Program-made: the position numbers and the translations under genes
Assembly: GCA_944391625.1 (NCBI GenBank)
Contig: CALXUG010000015.1
Location: 1-53,862, forward strand
DNA from: an uncultured Clostridia bacterium
Lineage (GTDB): Bacteria; Bacillota; Peptococcia; Peptococcales; Peptococcaceae
Reading direction: 5' to 3'
DNA length: 53,862 bases
Notes under the pieces: generated by a model
The model's database searches: none
Told to the model about the DNA's origin: nothing
Seen by the model: the letters and a program-made list of their open reading frames with translations, nothing else
In this document: positions 16,084 to 25,179 of the stretch, one piece after another
How positions within the stretch are numbered: position 1 is the first letter of the stretch
Layout of the letters: each line of letters opens with the position of its first letter

Positions 16084-16132
16084 TGTTTTACCCTAATAAT
16101 ATCTAAATCCTTTTGGTGAAAGGAGCATGCTT

Positions 16133-16798
16133 ATGGAATCCGCAGCAGTTGATTATTTGATAAACTTTCCTAAACAAGCTTTTGATAAAAATGATTTTAT
16201 CGTTCGGCAAGGTCAAGCTGTTGAATATATCTATTTTTTAGCAGAGGGTTGTTGTATTCGTAATATCTTTACCATAAAAGGGGATGAAATTATTTACGAC
16301 GAGCGCATTGCAAATAATTCCGCTTATTGTTTACTCGGTGCTCTCACCTTATATACACCTATTATTATTCATGAAACTAATTTTATTGCTAAAACAAACT
16401 GTATTTGCCATAAAATTTATTATAAAGATTTTTTAGAATTTCTTTCACTTTATCCATCCGTATTGCACGAACTCTTGCAAATGGCATTATCCAGCTATCA
16501 AAATATAAATGCAAACTTTCATGCCAAACAAAAAGGGCAAGCACCTTGCCGTGTATGTAGTTTTCTACTGGAAAATGCCAAATTATCAGGTGAAAATTAT
16601 ATCTTAGACAAACACTTCTCCATATCAGAGATTGCTCGCTACCTAGGTATGCACCGCATCACTGTCAGTAAAATCATTTTGGCTTTATGTGATGAAGGCT
16701 GCTGCACGCACGCAGAAAAAGGATTGCTTCTTCAAAACAGAGAAACACTACAATTATATGCTTCTGGTGACGAAAAACTGAACTATTTGAAACGGTAA
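16133..16798 (+). CDS. Crp/Fnr-family transcriptional regulator
   Basis: About 221 residues. The N-terminal cyclic-nucleotide-binding-like jelly roll spans about 15-110 (VRQGQAVEYIYFLAEGCC), followed by a long dimer helix (about 112-135) and a C-terminal helix-turn-helix FSISEIARYLGMHRITVSKII (about 163-183). No FNR-type N-terminal cysteine cluster is seen; a few cysteines (GQAPCRVC, CCIRN) are scattered. It lies divergent from one arylsulfotransferase gene and convergent with another, so it very likely controls this cluster, as in dehalogenation or aromatic-degradation loci where Crp/Fnr proteins sense the aromatic substrate. ATG 16133 sits 7 nt after AAAGGAG; ATG 16127 is too close. Confidence 0.88.
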   Translation: MESAAVDYLINFPKQAFDKNDFIVRQGQAVEYIYFLAEGCCIRNIFTIKGDEIIYDERIANNSAYCLLGALTLYTPIIIHETNFIAKTNCICHKIYYKDFLEFLSLYPSVLHELLQMALSSYQNINANFHAKQKGQAPCRVCSFLLENAKLSGENYILDKHFSISEIARYLGMHRITVSKIILALCDEGCCTHAEKGLLLQNRETLQLYASGDEKLNYLKR

Positions 16799-16814
16799 GT
16801 CTATTAAATCCATT

Positions 16815-16847
16815 AAAAAAGCTGCTGCAAAATTGCAACAGCTTTTT
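16815..16847. terminator. Bidirectional terminator between the regulator and second arylsulfotransferase
   Basis: Hairpin with arms AAAAAGCTGCTGCAA and TTGCAACAGCTTTTT (one mismatch), an A-run on one side and T-run on the other, lying between two convergent genes. Confidence 0.85.
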
Positions 16848-16853
16848 CTAATT

Positions 16854-18740
16854 TTATCTTTTATTTACAACAATTCCTGTCTCATAAATTTTATCTTCTA
16901 ACAATAATTTTACTGTTTGCGGTCCCTGTAAACCATTTTTATTGACAAATACATCTACATTACGCGGATCAGCTTTCTGAAAGGTTCCTACACACATAGC
17001 AGTAAATGTTTTCACTACTGTATTAATCGGATAGCGACGAATGTTCCCGTTCGCATCCTCCAACAACAATTGTGCCAACTCTCCAGATTCAAATGTAGTA
17101 TTCAATGTAAAACGATCTTCTTCCTCTACAATAGAAACGCCATAGCTTTCCGGCACTAGTTGGCCAGTTTCCGTCGCTCGAACCTTCATTTTTGTTGTTT
17201 TACTTTCAATCAAACTGCCAAGAATTTTTCCCATGCCAAATTCCGCCACTTCCCCAGCATAATACAATGGCAATTTTTCAGCTCGATAACAATTAGCTGG
17301 TACTTGTAATTCATATACTAATTCATCATTCTTCAGTTCACAAGTGATGGTGTTAAATGTATACACTTTATCCCGATGTTTTGGGCTCATTGCACGAGTT
17401 ACCGCAAAACCGTCACAGATTTTTCCATTTTCATAACCAATACCCCCAGAATGTACCATATAATGTCCTTCATTATAATATTCTACATTAGAAATATATG
17501 GTGAAAAGAATTCTGCACCTCGTTCTTTTCCATATTGCCAGATTTGCTGAATTGTCATATCATCTGTATTGATACGATACCGAACGCCACGGGAATAATT
17601 TTGGCTGTTCAAAATATAATTATCCTTTTTCTTTGCTCGATAATGCCCGTTGTCAAATACAAAAATATCTCCATCGGGTAGCACCATACAAGCATGCTGT
17701 TCGTACTGCCACTCGAAATTATCGCCTACCGGAGTAAAGAAATATTGGTCCACCATTTCCTGCGGCCATCCCTCTGGATCTCCAATGATCCAGTTTAACT
17801 TACCAGTTTCATAGTCAATATTAATAATAGCATCTTGGTGTCGCCCAGAAATGGTCAACGAATTAGTCTTTTTATCATACCAAATTGCATTATTATGGAA
17901 CCAGTCCTCTGTAGTCTGACTACCGGAACCAGCTACATTCTGCGGCAAAATGTCTTTGTAATCCCATTTTTTTATGATTCCACCTGTTTTACGGTCCAGC
18001 AACACGCAAACATCTTCAACTGTGCCAGAATAATAATCAAATGTTAATGTCAATATGTTACCATCTTCCATTTCAATTTGGTCATGATGATAGCCACTGG
18101 GTAACTGATATTCTGCAAAAATTTTCCCACTCAATGCCATTTCGTATAAACCGCTAGTAAAATACGGCATTTTTACTAAGCGTTCTGTCCCAACCAAAAT
18201 ATGTCCATTAGAAAGGCGTTTTAAGTCAAACGCAAAATTTCGGTTAGCATACCAACGTACATCGCCAGCATAATCGTACGCTACCGGCATAGCACGCATG
18301 GCGGCTGTTAAAAACATTACGTTCTGCCCCATATATTCCGATGTCGTCTTAATTGAAGTTACCAGCGGTACATCTGGATGCAACGGTTCCGTCTGGATAA
18401 CAATTTTATTACGCTCACCATTAGACAAAATCAACTCCACTTGATTAGCATAGTCAGCATATAGTCCGTAAATAGGTAGAATATGTTCCTGAGTTGCTGA
18501 AAACGTATGACTGATATTCCCTGCAGCTTCTTTCCCATGTACAATTACTGTCACTTCAACAACTACAGGTGTTCTAAATAAAATCATTGCAGTTAATGGA
18601 CAAAGTTCATAAGCATTCAACTTTACCAGCGGCTGCTCCAATGTATAATAACCACCAGCAAATTCTTGCAAAAATGCTTTTTCTGCTTCATATTGCTTGC
18701 TAATAATATGCTTCTCTTTTTTATAAACAATCGTGTCCAT
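16854..18740 (-). CDS. Arylsulfate sulfotransferase (AssT family)
   Basis: About 628 residues, close to E. coli AssT in layout: an N-terminal Ig-like domain (about 1-130) followed by a six-bladed propeller. Catalytic-type histidines are visible in YHHDQIEMEDGN, HNNAIWYDK, SGRHQDAI and the key EQHACMVLPDGD followed by FVFDNG (position of the sulfo-histidine in AssT). It has no signal peptide or Cys pair, so it should work in the cytoplasm, unlike the periplasmic enzymes. ATG 18740 is chosen, since the longer frame's first five codons are the ribosome site itself (GAGGAGGGATAAT). It is monocistronic, with an operator-like inverted repeat upstream (18772-18792). Confidence 0.9.
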   Translation of the reverse strand: MDTIVYKKEKHIISKQYEAEKAFLQEFAGGYYTLEQPLVKLNAYELCPLTAMILFRTPVVVEVTVIVHGKEAAGNISHTFSATQEHILPIYGLYADYANQVELILSNGERNKIVIQTEPLHPDVPLVTSIKTTSEYMGQNVMFLTAAMRAMPVAYDYAGDVRWYANRNFAFDLKRLSNGHILVGTERLVKMPYFTSGLYEMALSGKIFAEYQLPSGYHHDQIEMEDGNILTLTFDYYSGTVEDVCVLLDRKTGGIIKKWDYKDILPQNVAGSGSQTTEDWFHNNAIWYDKKTNSLTISGRHQDAIINIDYETGKLNWIIGDPEGWPQEMVDQYFFTPVGDNFEWQYEQHACMVLPDGDIFVFDNGHYRAKKKDNYILNSQNYSRGVRYRINTDDMTIQQIWQYGKERGAEFFSPYISNVEYYNEGHYMVHSGGIGYENGKICDGFAVTRAMSPKHRDKVYTFNTITCELKNDELVYELQVPANCYRAEKLPLYYAGEVAEFGMGKILGSLIESKTTKMKVRATETGQLVPESYGVSIVEEEDRFTLNTTFESGELAQLLLEDANGNIRRYPINTVVKTFTAMCVGTFQKADPRNVDVFVNKNGLQGPQTVKLLLEDKIYETGIVVNKR

Positions 18741-18771
18741 ATTATCCCTCCTCATAAAATAACATTACATC

Positions 18772-18792
18772 GAAACAATTTTCGTTTGTTTC
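18772..18792. promoter_or_regulatory. Inverted repeat upstream of the arylsulfotransferase gene
   Basis: GAAACAA-N7-TTGTTTC, perfect 7-bp arms with a 7-bp spacer, between a minus-strand TATACT -10 (next to it, about 18796-18801) and the gene start. The position just downstream of the -10 would suit a repressor. Which protein binds is unknown; its sequence differs from the 16066-16083 palindrome. Confidence 0.45.
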
Positions 18793-18946
18793 AGTATACC
18801 GCAATTTTATTTTCAGAACTTGTAGCTTACGCATCAAAATAAAAAAAATTTTGCTATAATAAGATAAATTATTTTTGCAATTTTTTCAGTTTGCTGTAAC
18901 GTTTTTTCTGTTGGCAAGTTAATCCGGTGAAAGGAGGCGAAACAGA

Positions 18947-19459
18947 ATGGATCTCTCGCAAATCTATCAACTATATTTCCATGATGTTTATTTATTTCTC
19001 AAAAGTTTATCCTGTTCAGAACATCTTGCCGAAGAAATTACACAAGAAACATTTCATAAAGCATTGCGTTCACTGCATCAATTTGACGGTCAAAAAGACA
19101 TTCGCGCCTGGCTGTTCACCATTGCCCGCAACACCTATTATACCCAGTACCGCAAACAGCAACGGCTTACCCAACTGTCTGATGATGATGTGGCACAGAA
19201 TACCGGAGTAACCATTCTGGAACAAATCTCCAACGAAGAAGAAGCCTTTTCCATTCATCAATTCCTGCACAATATGGAAGAGCCTTATAAAGAGGTTTTT
19301 ACGCTGCGAGTATTTGGTGAACTGTCCTTTCGGCGAATCGGTCAGCTGTTTGGCAAAAATGACAGCTGGGCCCGCGTTACCTTTTATCGCGCCAAACAAA
19401 AAATCATTGCCCATATGGAGGTGTTACACCATGACAACCAATCCCCATTCTCAAACTGA
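18947..19459 (+). CDS. ECF-type RNA polymerase sigma factor
   Basis: 170 residues with sigma region 2 (about 5-70: YQLYFHDVYLFLKSL, AEEITQETFHKAL and the DIRAWLFTIARN promoter-melting stretch) and region 4 (about 110-160: EPYKEVFTLRVFGELSFRRIGQLFGKNDSWARVTFYRAKQKI, the -35-binding helix-turn-helix). It lacks other sigma regions, so it is an ECF sigma. The anti-sigma gene overlaps its last 29 bases. ATG 18947 follows AAAGGAGG. An upstream TGTAACG (about 18894) may be a self-recognised -35, but no matching -10 is clear. Confidence 0.92.
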   Translation: MDLSQIYQLYFHDVYLFLKSLSCSEHLAEEITQETFHKALRSLHQFDGQKDIRAWLFTIARNTYYTQYRKQQRLTQLSDDDVAQNTGVTILEQISNEEEAFSIHQFLHNMEEPYKEVFTLRVFGELSFRRIGQLFGKNDSWARVTFYRAKQKIIAHMEVLHHDNQSPFSN

Positions 19460-20126
19460 TACGGAAAAAAAACTGCTTCAGCAAGAAGTAACCGCTGCTC
19501 TTTCAGAACAATGCGCCATTGTACAGGATTTACTGCCTTTATATATTGAACAGATCGTCAGCCCTGCCAGCCACTCCTTTGTGGAAACCCATCTGCAGCA
19601 ATGCCCGCTCTGTCAGGAACAGTTAAAACAATTACAGCAAACCTTGGTCATCCCTGCTGAACTGAATACCAAACCGCTGCAGCAGATACAAAAACAACAA
19701 AGCCGCAATATTTTGAAGACTATTTTTTTCACCGCCATTGTCTGTTGTTGTTTTTTAGCAGGCATTTCCTTCCTCTATCTCATAGAATGGCCTTGTGATT
19801 CAAGCAATGTACAGCTAGAAAGCAGCTATGAAGAAATCACGATAAACGGAGAAACAACAACTTATTTTGTTTTAGACTTTCTGCCCGATACGGTAGAAAT
19901 TGAGCGGGATACTTCTACCTACTTTAAAGAAAATAACAGAACTGAAATGCACTGCAACATCATTCAGACTACCCCAGTAAGACAATTTTTAATTAATAAG
20001 AAAACACATTATTATGACATCATGTTATATCCCGACTGGAAAACGGATCCTGATGTTACAAATGTTTTAACACTGCAATTTGCCGACCGCACAGTGACCT
20101 ATGTCAACGGTGTGCTGCAAGAATAG
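19431..20126 (+). CDS. Membrane anti-sigma factor with zinc-finger (zf-HC2)
   Basis: About 231 residues from ATG 19431, preceded by GGAGGTG. An N-terminal HxxxCxxC element (ETHLQQCPLC, about residue 50) marks a zinc-containing anti-sigma domain that holds the ECF sigma inactive. One membrane helix follows at about 92-118 (LKTIFFTAIVCCCFLAGISFLYLI), and the remaining roughly 110 residues face outward with no known family. The outward part would sense the signal and the zinc domain would then release the sigma factor. Overlap with the sigma gene implies translational coupling, fixing the ratio of the two proteins. Confidence 0.85.
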   Translation: MTTNPHSQTDTEKKLLQQEVTAALSEQCAIVQDLLPLYIEQIVSPASHSFVETHLQQCPLCQEQLKQLQQTLVIPAELNTKPLQQIQKQQSRNILKTIFFTAIVCCCFLAGISFLYLIEWPCDSSNVQLESSYEEITINGETTTYFVLDFLPDTVEIERDTSTYFKENNRTEMHCNIIQTTPVRQFLINKKTHYYDIMLYPDWKTDPDVTNVLTLQFADRTVTYVNGVLQE

Positions 20127-20226
20127 GTTTCTTATCAGCACACCACAGTAACGCACCGCTGCTGCTTTTATTGGATAAACATGATATCAAATTTGTCCCA
20201 ACCAATAAAAAACGAACAGACATGAT

Positions 20227-20259
20227 AAAAGCGAGGCCGGAATATCCCGGACCTCGCTT
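20227..20259 (-). terminator. Terminator after cydB
   Basis: Arms AAGCGAGG (20229-20236) and CCTCGCTT (20252-20259) with an internal CCGG pairing, followed on the minus strand by TTTTAT. It also lies downstream of the convergent anti-sigma gene. Confidence 0.8.
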
Positions 20260-20279
20260 GGTTTGTTTATTGGATTTTA

Positions 20280-21287
20280 TTAATAATGTACATCTTCTGC
20301 GGTAATCCGTTTGCGGAACACATAATAGTTCCAGCTCTGATACAACAGCACAATGGGCACCAGAGTCAGTGCAACAATGGTCATTACCTTCAAGGTATAC
20401 GGACTGGAGCTGGCATTATAAATGGTTAAACTCCAGGCTGGATCTAATGTAGAGATCAGCACATTTGGGAACATTCCGGCAAATACACTGGCTGTTACAA
20501 ACAAAATCGCCAGGAACATCGCAATAAAGGAAAATCCTTTTTTATCTTTCAGCTGTAATACTACCGCCGCTACCAAAGCCACTGCAGCGAAAGCCACACA
20601 AGCCAACGCCAACAGACCGCTGTAAATATCGGTCAGGATATACGCCAGCACCACCCAGATAACAACAGCTGCTACCAGCACAAAGCCCAGTTTATCAGCC
20701 AGACTTTTTACCCGCTGCAAAATAACATCAGAACCCACTTTTAATTTTAAGAACAATGCGCCATGGAACGCAAACAACAATACAAAAACAACACCGCCAA
20801 AAATAGTGAACGGAGTCAGCAGGGTAAAGAAATTACCTGCAAACTGCATATTGGCATCAATCGGTACGCCTGTCACCAGATTGGTAACGGCTACCCCCCA
20901 CAAAAATGCAGAAAGGAAACTGCTGATGGCAATCAGCCAATCCCAGGTATTTCTCCATTGCTTGCTTTCTTTTTTACTGCGCACCTCAATGCCCACACAG
21001 CGCACAATCAAGGTCAGCAGCACCAGGAACAGCGCCATATAAAAACCGCTGAACAAAGTAGCATACCAGTTAGGAAAAGCTGCAAAAATTGCACCGCCGG
21101 CAGTCAGCAGCCAAACCTCGTTGCCATCCCAAAACGGACCAAAGGTATTTAATACAATTCTGCGTTCTGTATCGTTTTTGGCCACAATGGGATTCAGCAT
21201 CCCTACGCCATAATCAAAGCCTTCCAAAAAGAAGAATCCGATAAACAGAACGGTCACCAAAATAAACCAGAGAATGTTTAAGTCCAT
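20280..21287 (-). CDS. cydB: Cytochrome bd ubiquinol/menaquinol oxidase subunit II
   Basis: 335 residues, the normal CydB length, with about eight membrane helices. The N-terminal FFFLEGFDYGVGML is diagnostic, and GPFWDGNEVWLLTAGGAIFAAFP follows. CydB pairs with CydA to reduce O2 to water without proton pumping. In an anaerobe this commonly protects from low oxygen. The gene overlaps the end of cydA by 10 bp, so it is translationally coupled; ribosome site GAGGTGTC precedes the ATG. A terminator follows. Confidence 0.97.
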   Translation of the reverse strand: MDLNILWFILVTVLFIGFFFLEGFDYGVGMLNPIVAKNDTERRIVLNTFGPFWDGNEVWLLTAGGAIFAAFPNWYATLFSGFYMALFLVLLTLIVRCVGIEVRSKKESKQWRNTWDWLIAISSFLSAFLWGVAVTNLVTGVPIDANMQFAGNFFTLLTPFTIFGGVVFVLLFAFHGALFLKLKVGSDVILQRVKSLADKLGFVLVAAVVIWVVLAYILTDIYSGLLALACVAFAAVALVAAVVLQLKDKKGFSFIAMFLAILFVTASVFAGMFPNVLISTLDPAWSLTIYNASSSPYTLKVMTIVALTLVPIVLLYQSWNYYVFRKRITAEDVHY

Positions 21288-22657
21288 AAGGACACCTCCT
21301 CACTTGCAGTTGGCGCTTCTTCCAGCGCTTCCGGAGATTTCTTGCCATATTTTACAAGCAGCATCACATCTACAACTGCCAAAATACCATAGACAAGGGT
21401 AAAACCAATCATACTAATCAAAATGTAGCTGGCAGGCACCACAGTGGAAATCCCTTCCGCTGTTTTTTGCAAACCGTATACAATCCATGGCTGACGGCCC
21501 ATTTCCGTAATCAGCCAGCCGGTTGTATTGGCAATGTAAGGCAATGCCATTGCAAACAGCATCACTTTTAAATACAGTTTACTGTTCTGCAGCTTACCTG
21601 TTTTCAGCAATACAACCCCGATCAAAGCCAGCAGCACCATCAATCCACCAGCGCCTACCATGGCTCTAAAGCTCCAGAACAACGGTGTCACCTGCGGCAC
21701 ATAGTTGCCTTCACCATACTTGGCTTCGTACTCAGCCTGCAAATCATGAATCCCTTTTACTTCACCGCTAAAGGAATTATACGTCATAAAACTGAGCATA
21801 TTGGGAATTTCGATAGAGAATGTGTTTTCCCCGGCTTCTTCATCAATGGCAGCAATGGCCACAAAGGATGCCGGATCTTCGGTTTCCCAGTGGGCTTCAG
21901 CAGCAGCCATTTTCATTGGCTGCACATCCATCAAAAACTGCCCTTGGGCATGGCCGATACCGCAAACAGCCAGCACGCCAATCAAACCGTAAATGACAGA
22001 ATATTTGAAGGATTTTTGGAAAAAGTCCACATCATGCTTTTTAGCCAGATGCCAGGCGCTGATCCCCATAACAAAAAATCCTGCTGTTGTAATTCCGGCA
22101 GTTACCACATGGGGGAACTGATGCCATACATAAGGATTGGTAATCAGATCAAAGAAATTGACCATCTCTGCCCGCCCGTTGTTGAGTACAAACCCCTGCG
22201 GATTTTGCATGAACGAGTTGGCTACTAAAATCCAAAATGCTGATAAATTGCTGGCGAATGCTACCAGCCAGATAGAAAGCAGGTGCAGCAGTTTGGGCAG
22301 TTTATCCCAGCCGAAAATCCAGATTCCCAAAAAGGTGGATTCGATAAAGAATGCTGCCAGCGCTTCAATGGCCAGCGGCGCCCCAAAAATATCGCCTACA
22401 AAGCGGGAATATTCAGACCAGTTCATGCCAAACTGAAATTCCTGCACAATACCGGTGGCAACCCCAAGGGCGAAGTTAATTAAAAACAATTTGCCCCAGA
22501 ACTTGGTCATCTTCCGGTATTTCAAATCATTGGTGCGATAATATTTCGTATGCATAATAGCGACCAGAATGGACAGACCAAGTGTCAGTGGAACAAATAA
22601 AAAGTGATAGACAGTTGTAATTGCAAACTGCCATCTCGCAAACAATAGTTGATCCAT
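21278..22657 (-). CDS. cydA: Cytochrome bd oxidase subunit I
   Basis: 459 residues. The heme b595-side histidine sits in RWQFAITTVYHFLFVPLTLG near the N-terminus, a second helix has FPHVVTAGITTAGFF, and the GRQPWIVYGL quinol-loop landmark is near 390. The Q-loop is short, as in Gram-positive CydA. With CydB it forms the quinol oxidase in the cytoplasmic membrane. ATG follows AAAGGAGGAG. No cydCD was seen in the window, so heme/cysteine export or assembly genes lie elsewhere. The 280-bp gap upstream holds AT-rich DNA with a GCAAAATTTTGC palindrome (22753-22764) of unclear meaning. Confidence 0.97.
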   Translation of the reverse strand: MDQLLFARWQFAITTVYHFLFVPLTLGLSILVAIMHTKYYRTNDLKYRKMTKFWGKLFLINFALGVATGIVQEFQFGMNWSEYSRFVGDIFGAPLAIEALAAFFIESTFLGIWIFGWDKLPKLLHLLSIWLVAFASNLSAFWILVANSFMQNPQGFVLNNGRAEMVNFFDLITNPYVWHQFPHVVTAGITTAGFFVMGISAWHLAKKHDVDFFQKSFKYSVIYGLIGVLAVCGIGHAQGQFLMDVQPMKMAAAEAHWETEDPASFVAIAAIDEEAGENTFSIEIPNMLSFMTYNSFSGEVKGIHDLQAEYEAKYGEGNYVPQVTPLFWSFRAMVGAGGLMVLLALIGVVLLKTGKLQNSKLYLKVMLFAMALPYIANTTGWLITEMGRQPWIVYGLQKTAEGISTVVPASYILISMIGFTLVYGILAVVDVMLLVKYGKKSPEALEEAPTASEEVSLWT

Positions 22658-22857
22658 TGTTTCTCCTCCTTTGCAAAATTGAAGTAATCTGTGTTGTACT
22701 TACCATAGACGATAAACTTCTAAACACATTTTTAACGAAATCATAAATTTTTGCAAAATTTTGCTGCTGTTCCGTTGTTCTTTGTTTCTTGATAAAACAT
22801 TGATGAAAGAATTTTGACTTTACTTTTCAGACAACCATCCTGACTTTTGGTCAAACT

Positions 22858-22922
22858 ACAAAAAGGCATTTCCCTGAAAATCAGTTGCTGCACTGAATTT
22901 CTCCTGGAAAACACCTTTTTGT
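22858..22922 (-). terminator. Long imperfect hairpin after the MATE gene
   Basis: ACAAAAAGG (22858-22866) pairs with CCTTTTTGT (22914-22922), with inner TTTCC/GGAAA and CAGT/ACTG pairing, giving a roughly 65-nt hairpin 16 bp past the MATE stop. The CCTTTTTGT arm provides the T-rich end. Likely a terminator. Confidence 0.6.
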
Positions 22923-22937
22923 AAAAACAAGTATCTG

Positions 22938-24266
22938 TTAATACTGATATTCTTTTTGATATTTTTTAATAAAGTAAATCGACAACAGCAGTGTTATCAT
23001 CTCGGATAACGGCACCGAAAGCCATAGCCCGTTGATTTCCCAAAATACCGGCAGAATTATAATCGCAGCAGACAACAAAATAAAGGTGCGGGAAAAAGCA
23101 ATGATTGCCGAGATTTTACCATTGGAAAGGGCGGTAAACAACATGCTGGAAAACGTGTTAAATCCAACAAAAAGCAATGCCAGCGAAAACAGCTGATTGC
23201 CGCTGACCGCCAACAAGTAGGTTTCACTGCCGACTTCAGTAAATGCAGAAACAAGCACCTTGGAGCCCAAAACAGACAAGATGGTTGTGGAGATTGCCAA
23301 TATACCAATAAACGATACACTGATGGTTCTGATTTTTTTCAGCCTGTCATGTTCTCCTGCGCCATACGCATAACTCAAAAGCGGTGAAATTCCCAGCATA
23401 TAGCCCATATAAAGCGCGCTCATCAAACCAAACACATAAAAAGTAATTGTGCTGGCAGCCACACCGCTGGAACCGGCAATGGCAAGCATACGGGCATTAA
23501 ACAGCAGCATCACAACACCGCTGACAAGATTGGAGGCAAACTCGGAACTACCGTTGGTTACTGTTTTCGTCATCACTTTCCAATCAAGTTGCGGTTTGGA
23601 AAAATGCAACAAACTGTCCTTGCTCAAAAATCCTTTCAATAAAATGATACAGGGAACAGCCATGCCCAAACCACTGGCCACCGCCGCCCCGGTCATGCCC
23701 AGATCCCATACCTGAATCATCAAAAAGTCAAACACAATATTGATCCCGCCGCCAATGAAAGCGCTGACCATAGCCAAAGTGGATTTACCGGAACCAATGG
23801 TATAAATCTGAAGTACAGCAAATAAAATTTGCGGAATAATGAAAAAACTATAGGCAAAAAGATATTCCCGACACAGCTCTGTTACAGACGGCACTGCACC
23901 AAAAATGCTGACAAGCGGTTTTGTCCACAACAAAAAGACGCTGCTGAAAATCAATCCCACCCCGGCTGCAACCAGCGTAAGGGCAGTAAAGTTCTGCCGT
24001 GCCTCCTGCTCCTTTCCTTCCCCCATTTTTTTCATGACAACGGCGCTGCCCCCAGAGGCAAACATGGCGCCGATGGCAATAAAAAAATTAAAATACGGCG
24101 ATATCAACGTTAAAGACGACAATGCCTCGTCTCCTAAAATATTGGCAATAAACATACCGTCAATCATAGAGTAAGAAGCCTGCACCAGCGTCATAAAAAT
24201 GGTGGGCAATGTAATCGCCAGAATTCCGGCAAGTGTTATGGATTTTTTGTAGATACTTTCGTTCAT
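22938..24266 (-). CDS. MATE-family multidrug efflux transporter
   Basis: 442 residues, about twelve membrane helices in two six-helix halves. Family stretches are TLPTIFMTLVQASYSMIDGMFIANILGDEALSSLTL (first half) and the equivalent region in the second half; length is typical. It exports cationic drugs or metabolites using Na+ or H+. Start ATG 24266 (with GGAG 8 nt before) is preferred to the adjacent TTG 24269. Its promoter, TTGACA-N19-TATGCT with a palindrome in the spacer, is the MerR-activated type, and the divergent neighbour is a MerR protein, so the substrate is probably the regulator's ligand. Confidence 0.93.
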   Translation of the reverse strand: MNESIYKKSITLAGILAITLPTIFMTLVQASYSMIDGMFIANILGDEALSSLTLISPYFNFFIAIGAMFASGGSAVVMKKMGEGKEQEARQNFTALTLVAAGVGLIFSSVFLLWTKPLVSIFGAVPSVTELCREYLFAYSFFIIPQILFAVLQIYTIGSGKSTLAMVSAFIGGGINIVFDFLMIQVWDLGMTGAAVASGLGMAVPCIILLKGFLSKDSLLHFSKPQLDWKVMTKTVTNGSSEFASNLVSGVVMLLFNARMLAIAGSSGVAASTITFYVFGLMSALYMGYMLGISPLLSYAYGAGEHDRLKKIRTISVSFIGILAISTTILSVLGSKVLVSAFTEVGSETYLLAVSGNQLFSLALLFVGFNTFSSMLFTALSNGKISAIIAFSRTFILLSAAIIILPVFWEINGLWLSVPLSEMITLLLSIYFIKKYQKEYQY

Positions 24267-24308
24267 CAATAGCGCTCCTTTTCATTCACAATGTTCTATG
24301 CTATAATC

Positions 24309-24339
24309 AGCATAAAGGATACAGTAACTGTAATGTCAA
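24309..24339 (-). promoter_or_regulatory. MerR-type 19-bp-spacer promoter for the MATE gene
   Basis: On the minus strand TTGACA (24334-24339), a 19-bp spacer and TATGCT (24309-24314). The spacer holds the palindrome TACAGT-N-ACTGTA. An over-long spacer spanned by a dyad is the signature of a promoter that a MerR protein activates by twisting the DNA. Confidence 0.85.
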
Positions 24340-24351
24340 GAGGTGAATGTT

Positions 24352-25179
24352 ATGAAAAATAAGCATCCTTATCTTACCGCGGGCGAACTGGCCAAGATAC
24401 ACGGCTTAAACAAAAGAACCCTGCATTATTACGATGAAGCCGGCATCTTTTCCCCTGTCTGCAAAGGAGAAAACGGATACCGTTACTATACATTTGAACA
24501 AAGCATGGAATTGGAGCATATTCTTGCCCTGCGGGAACTGAATATGTCTATCGAAGAAATCAAACAGTACATGCAGCGCCCAAACCCGGAGGATTTCTGC
24601 GCCCTTGCCGCAGACAAAATTGCCCAAATTGATCAGACCATCGACCGGCTAAAACAATTGAAATTGCGCTTGCAGCAAAAAAAAGATACCCTGCTGCGTT
24701 GTCAGGATATCTATCATGGAAAAATTGAAATAGCAACATTGCCCAGGCAATATTTGCTGCTGACACCACTGGAAATCAGTTACGATACCCACGACAGTCT
24801 GGTCAGCAATGTAGGCAATATTTTAGAACACTTGAATGCATCGCTGCAAACAGGCGGCTGCCGAAAAAACTGCGGCAGCTATATCTCATTAGAAAAAATT
24901 CAGGCAGGAGCCTTTCAACACTATGACGGCATTTTCACCCAAATGGACGTAAAAAGAAAAAACCTTTTTATCAAACCGGAGGGCAACTATCTGCGGGGCT
25001 TTTGTATCGGTGATTGGGAAAAAATACCCCAGGTTTACCAAACCATGCTGCACTATGCCGCAGAAAATAACCTGCAGCTTACAGGTTACGCCTATGAATG
25101 CGGCCTGAACGAATTTGCGATTGCCAGCGAAGATGAATATATTGCTCAAATTGAAATTCTGATTCAGCAGGTTGCATAA
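24352..25179 (+). CDS. MerR-family regulator with GyrI-like effector domain
   Basis: About 275 residues. The N-terminal winged helix (about 8-75) has LTAGELAKIHGLNKRTLHYYDEAGI and GYRYYT, the MerR DNA-binding signature; a coiled-coil dimer helix follows (about 85-120), and the C-terminal 150 residues resemble the BmrR/GyrI-like drug-binding fold (QAGAFQHYDGIF, GYAYECGLNEF). It should bind small hydrophobic or cationic compounds and activate the divergent MATE exporter. ATG 24352 follows AGAGGTG with 6 nt spacing; the upstream GTG in the same frame is part of that ribosome site. Confidence 0.9.
   Translation: MKNKHPYLTAGELAKIHGLNKRTLHYYDEAGIFSPVCKGENGYRYYTFEQSMELEHILALRELNMSIEEIKQYMQRPNPEDFCALAADKIAQIDQTIDRLKQLKLRLQQKKDTLLRCQDIYHGKIEIATLPRQYLLLTPLEISYDTHDSLVSNVGNILEHLNASLQTGGCRKNCGSYISLEKIQAGAFQHYDGIFTQMDVKRKNLFIKPEGNYLRGFCIGDWEKIPQVYQTMLHYAAENNLQLTGYAYECGLNEFAIASEDEYIAQIEILIQQVA

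Noticed and set aside
21746-22228. Plus-strand frame opposite cydA
   Set aside because: Codon pattern follows cydA on the other strand; no start signal.
22753-22764. GCAAAATTTTGC palindrome upstream of cydA as a Rex site
   Set aside because: Does not match the known TTGTG-type Rex consensus; AT-rich chance palindrome is likely.
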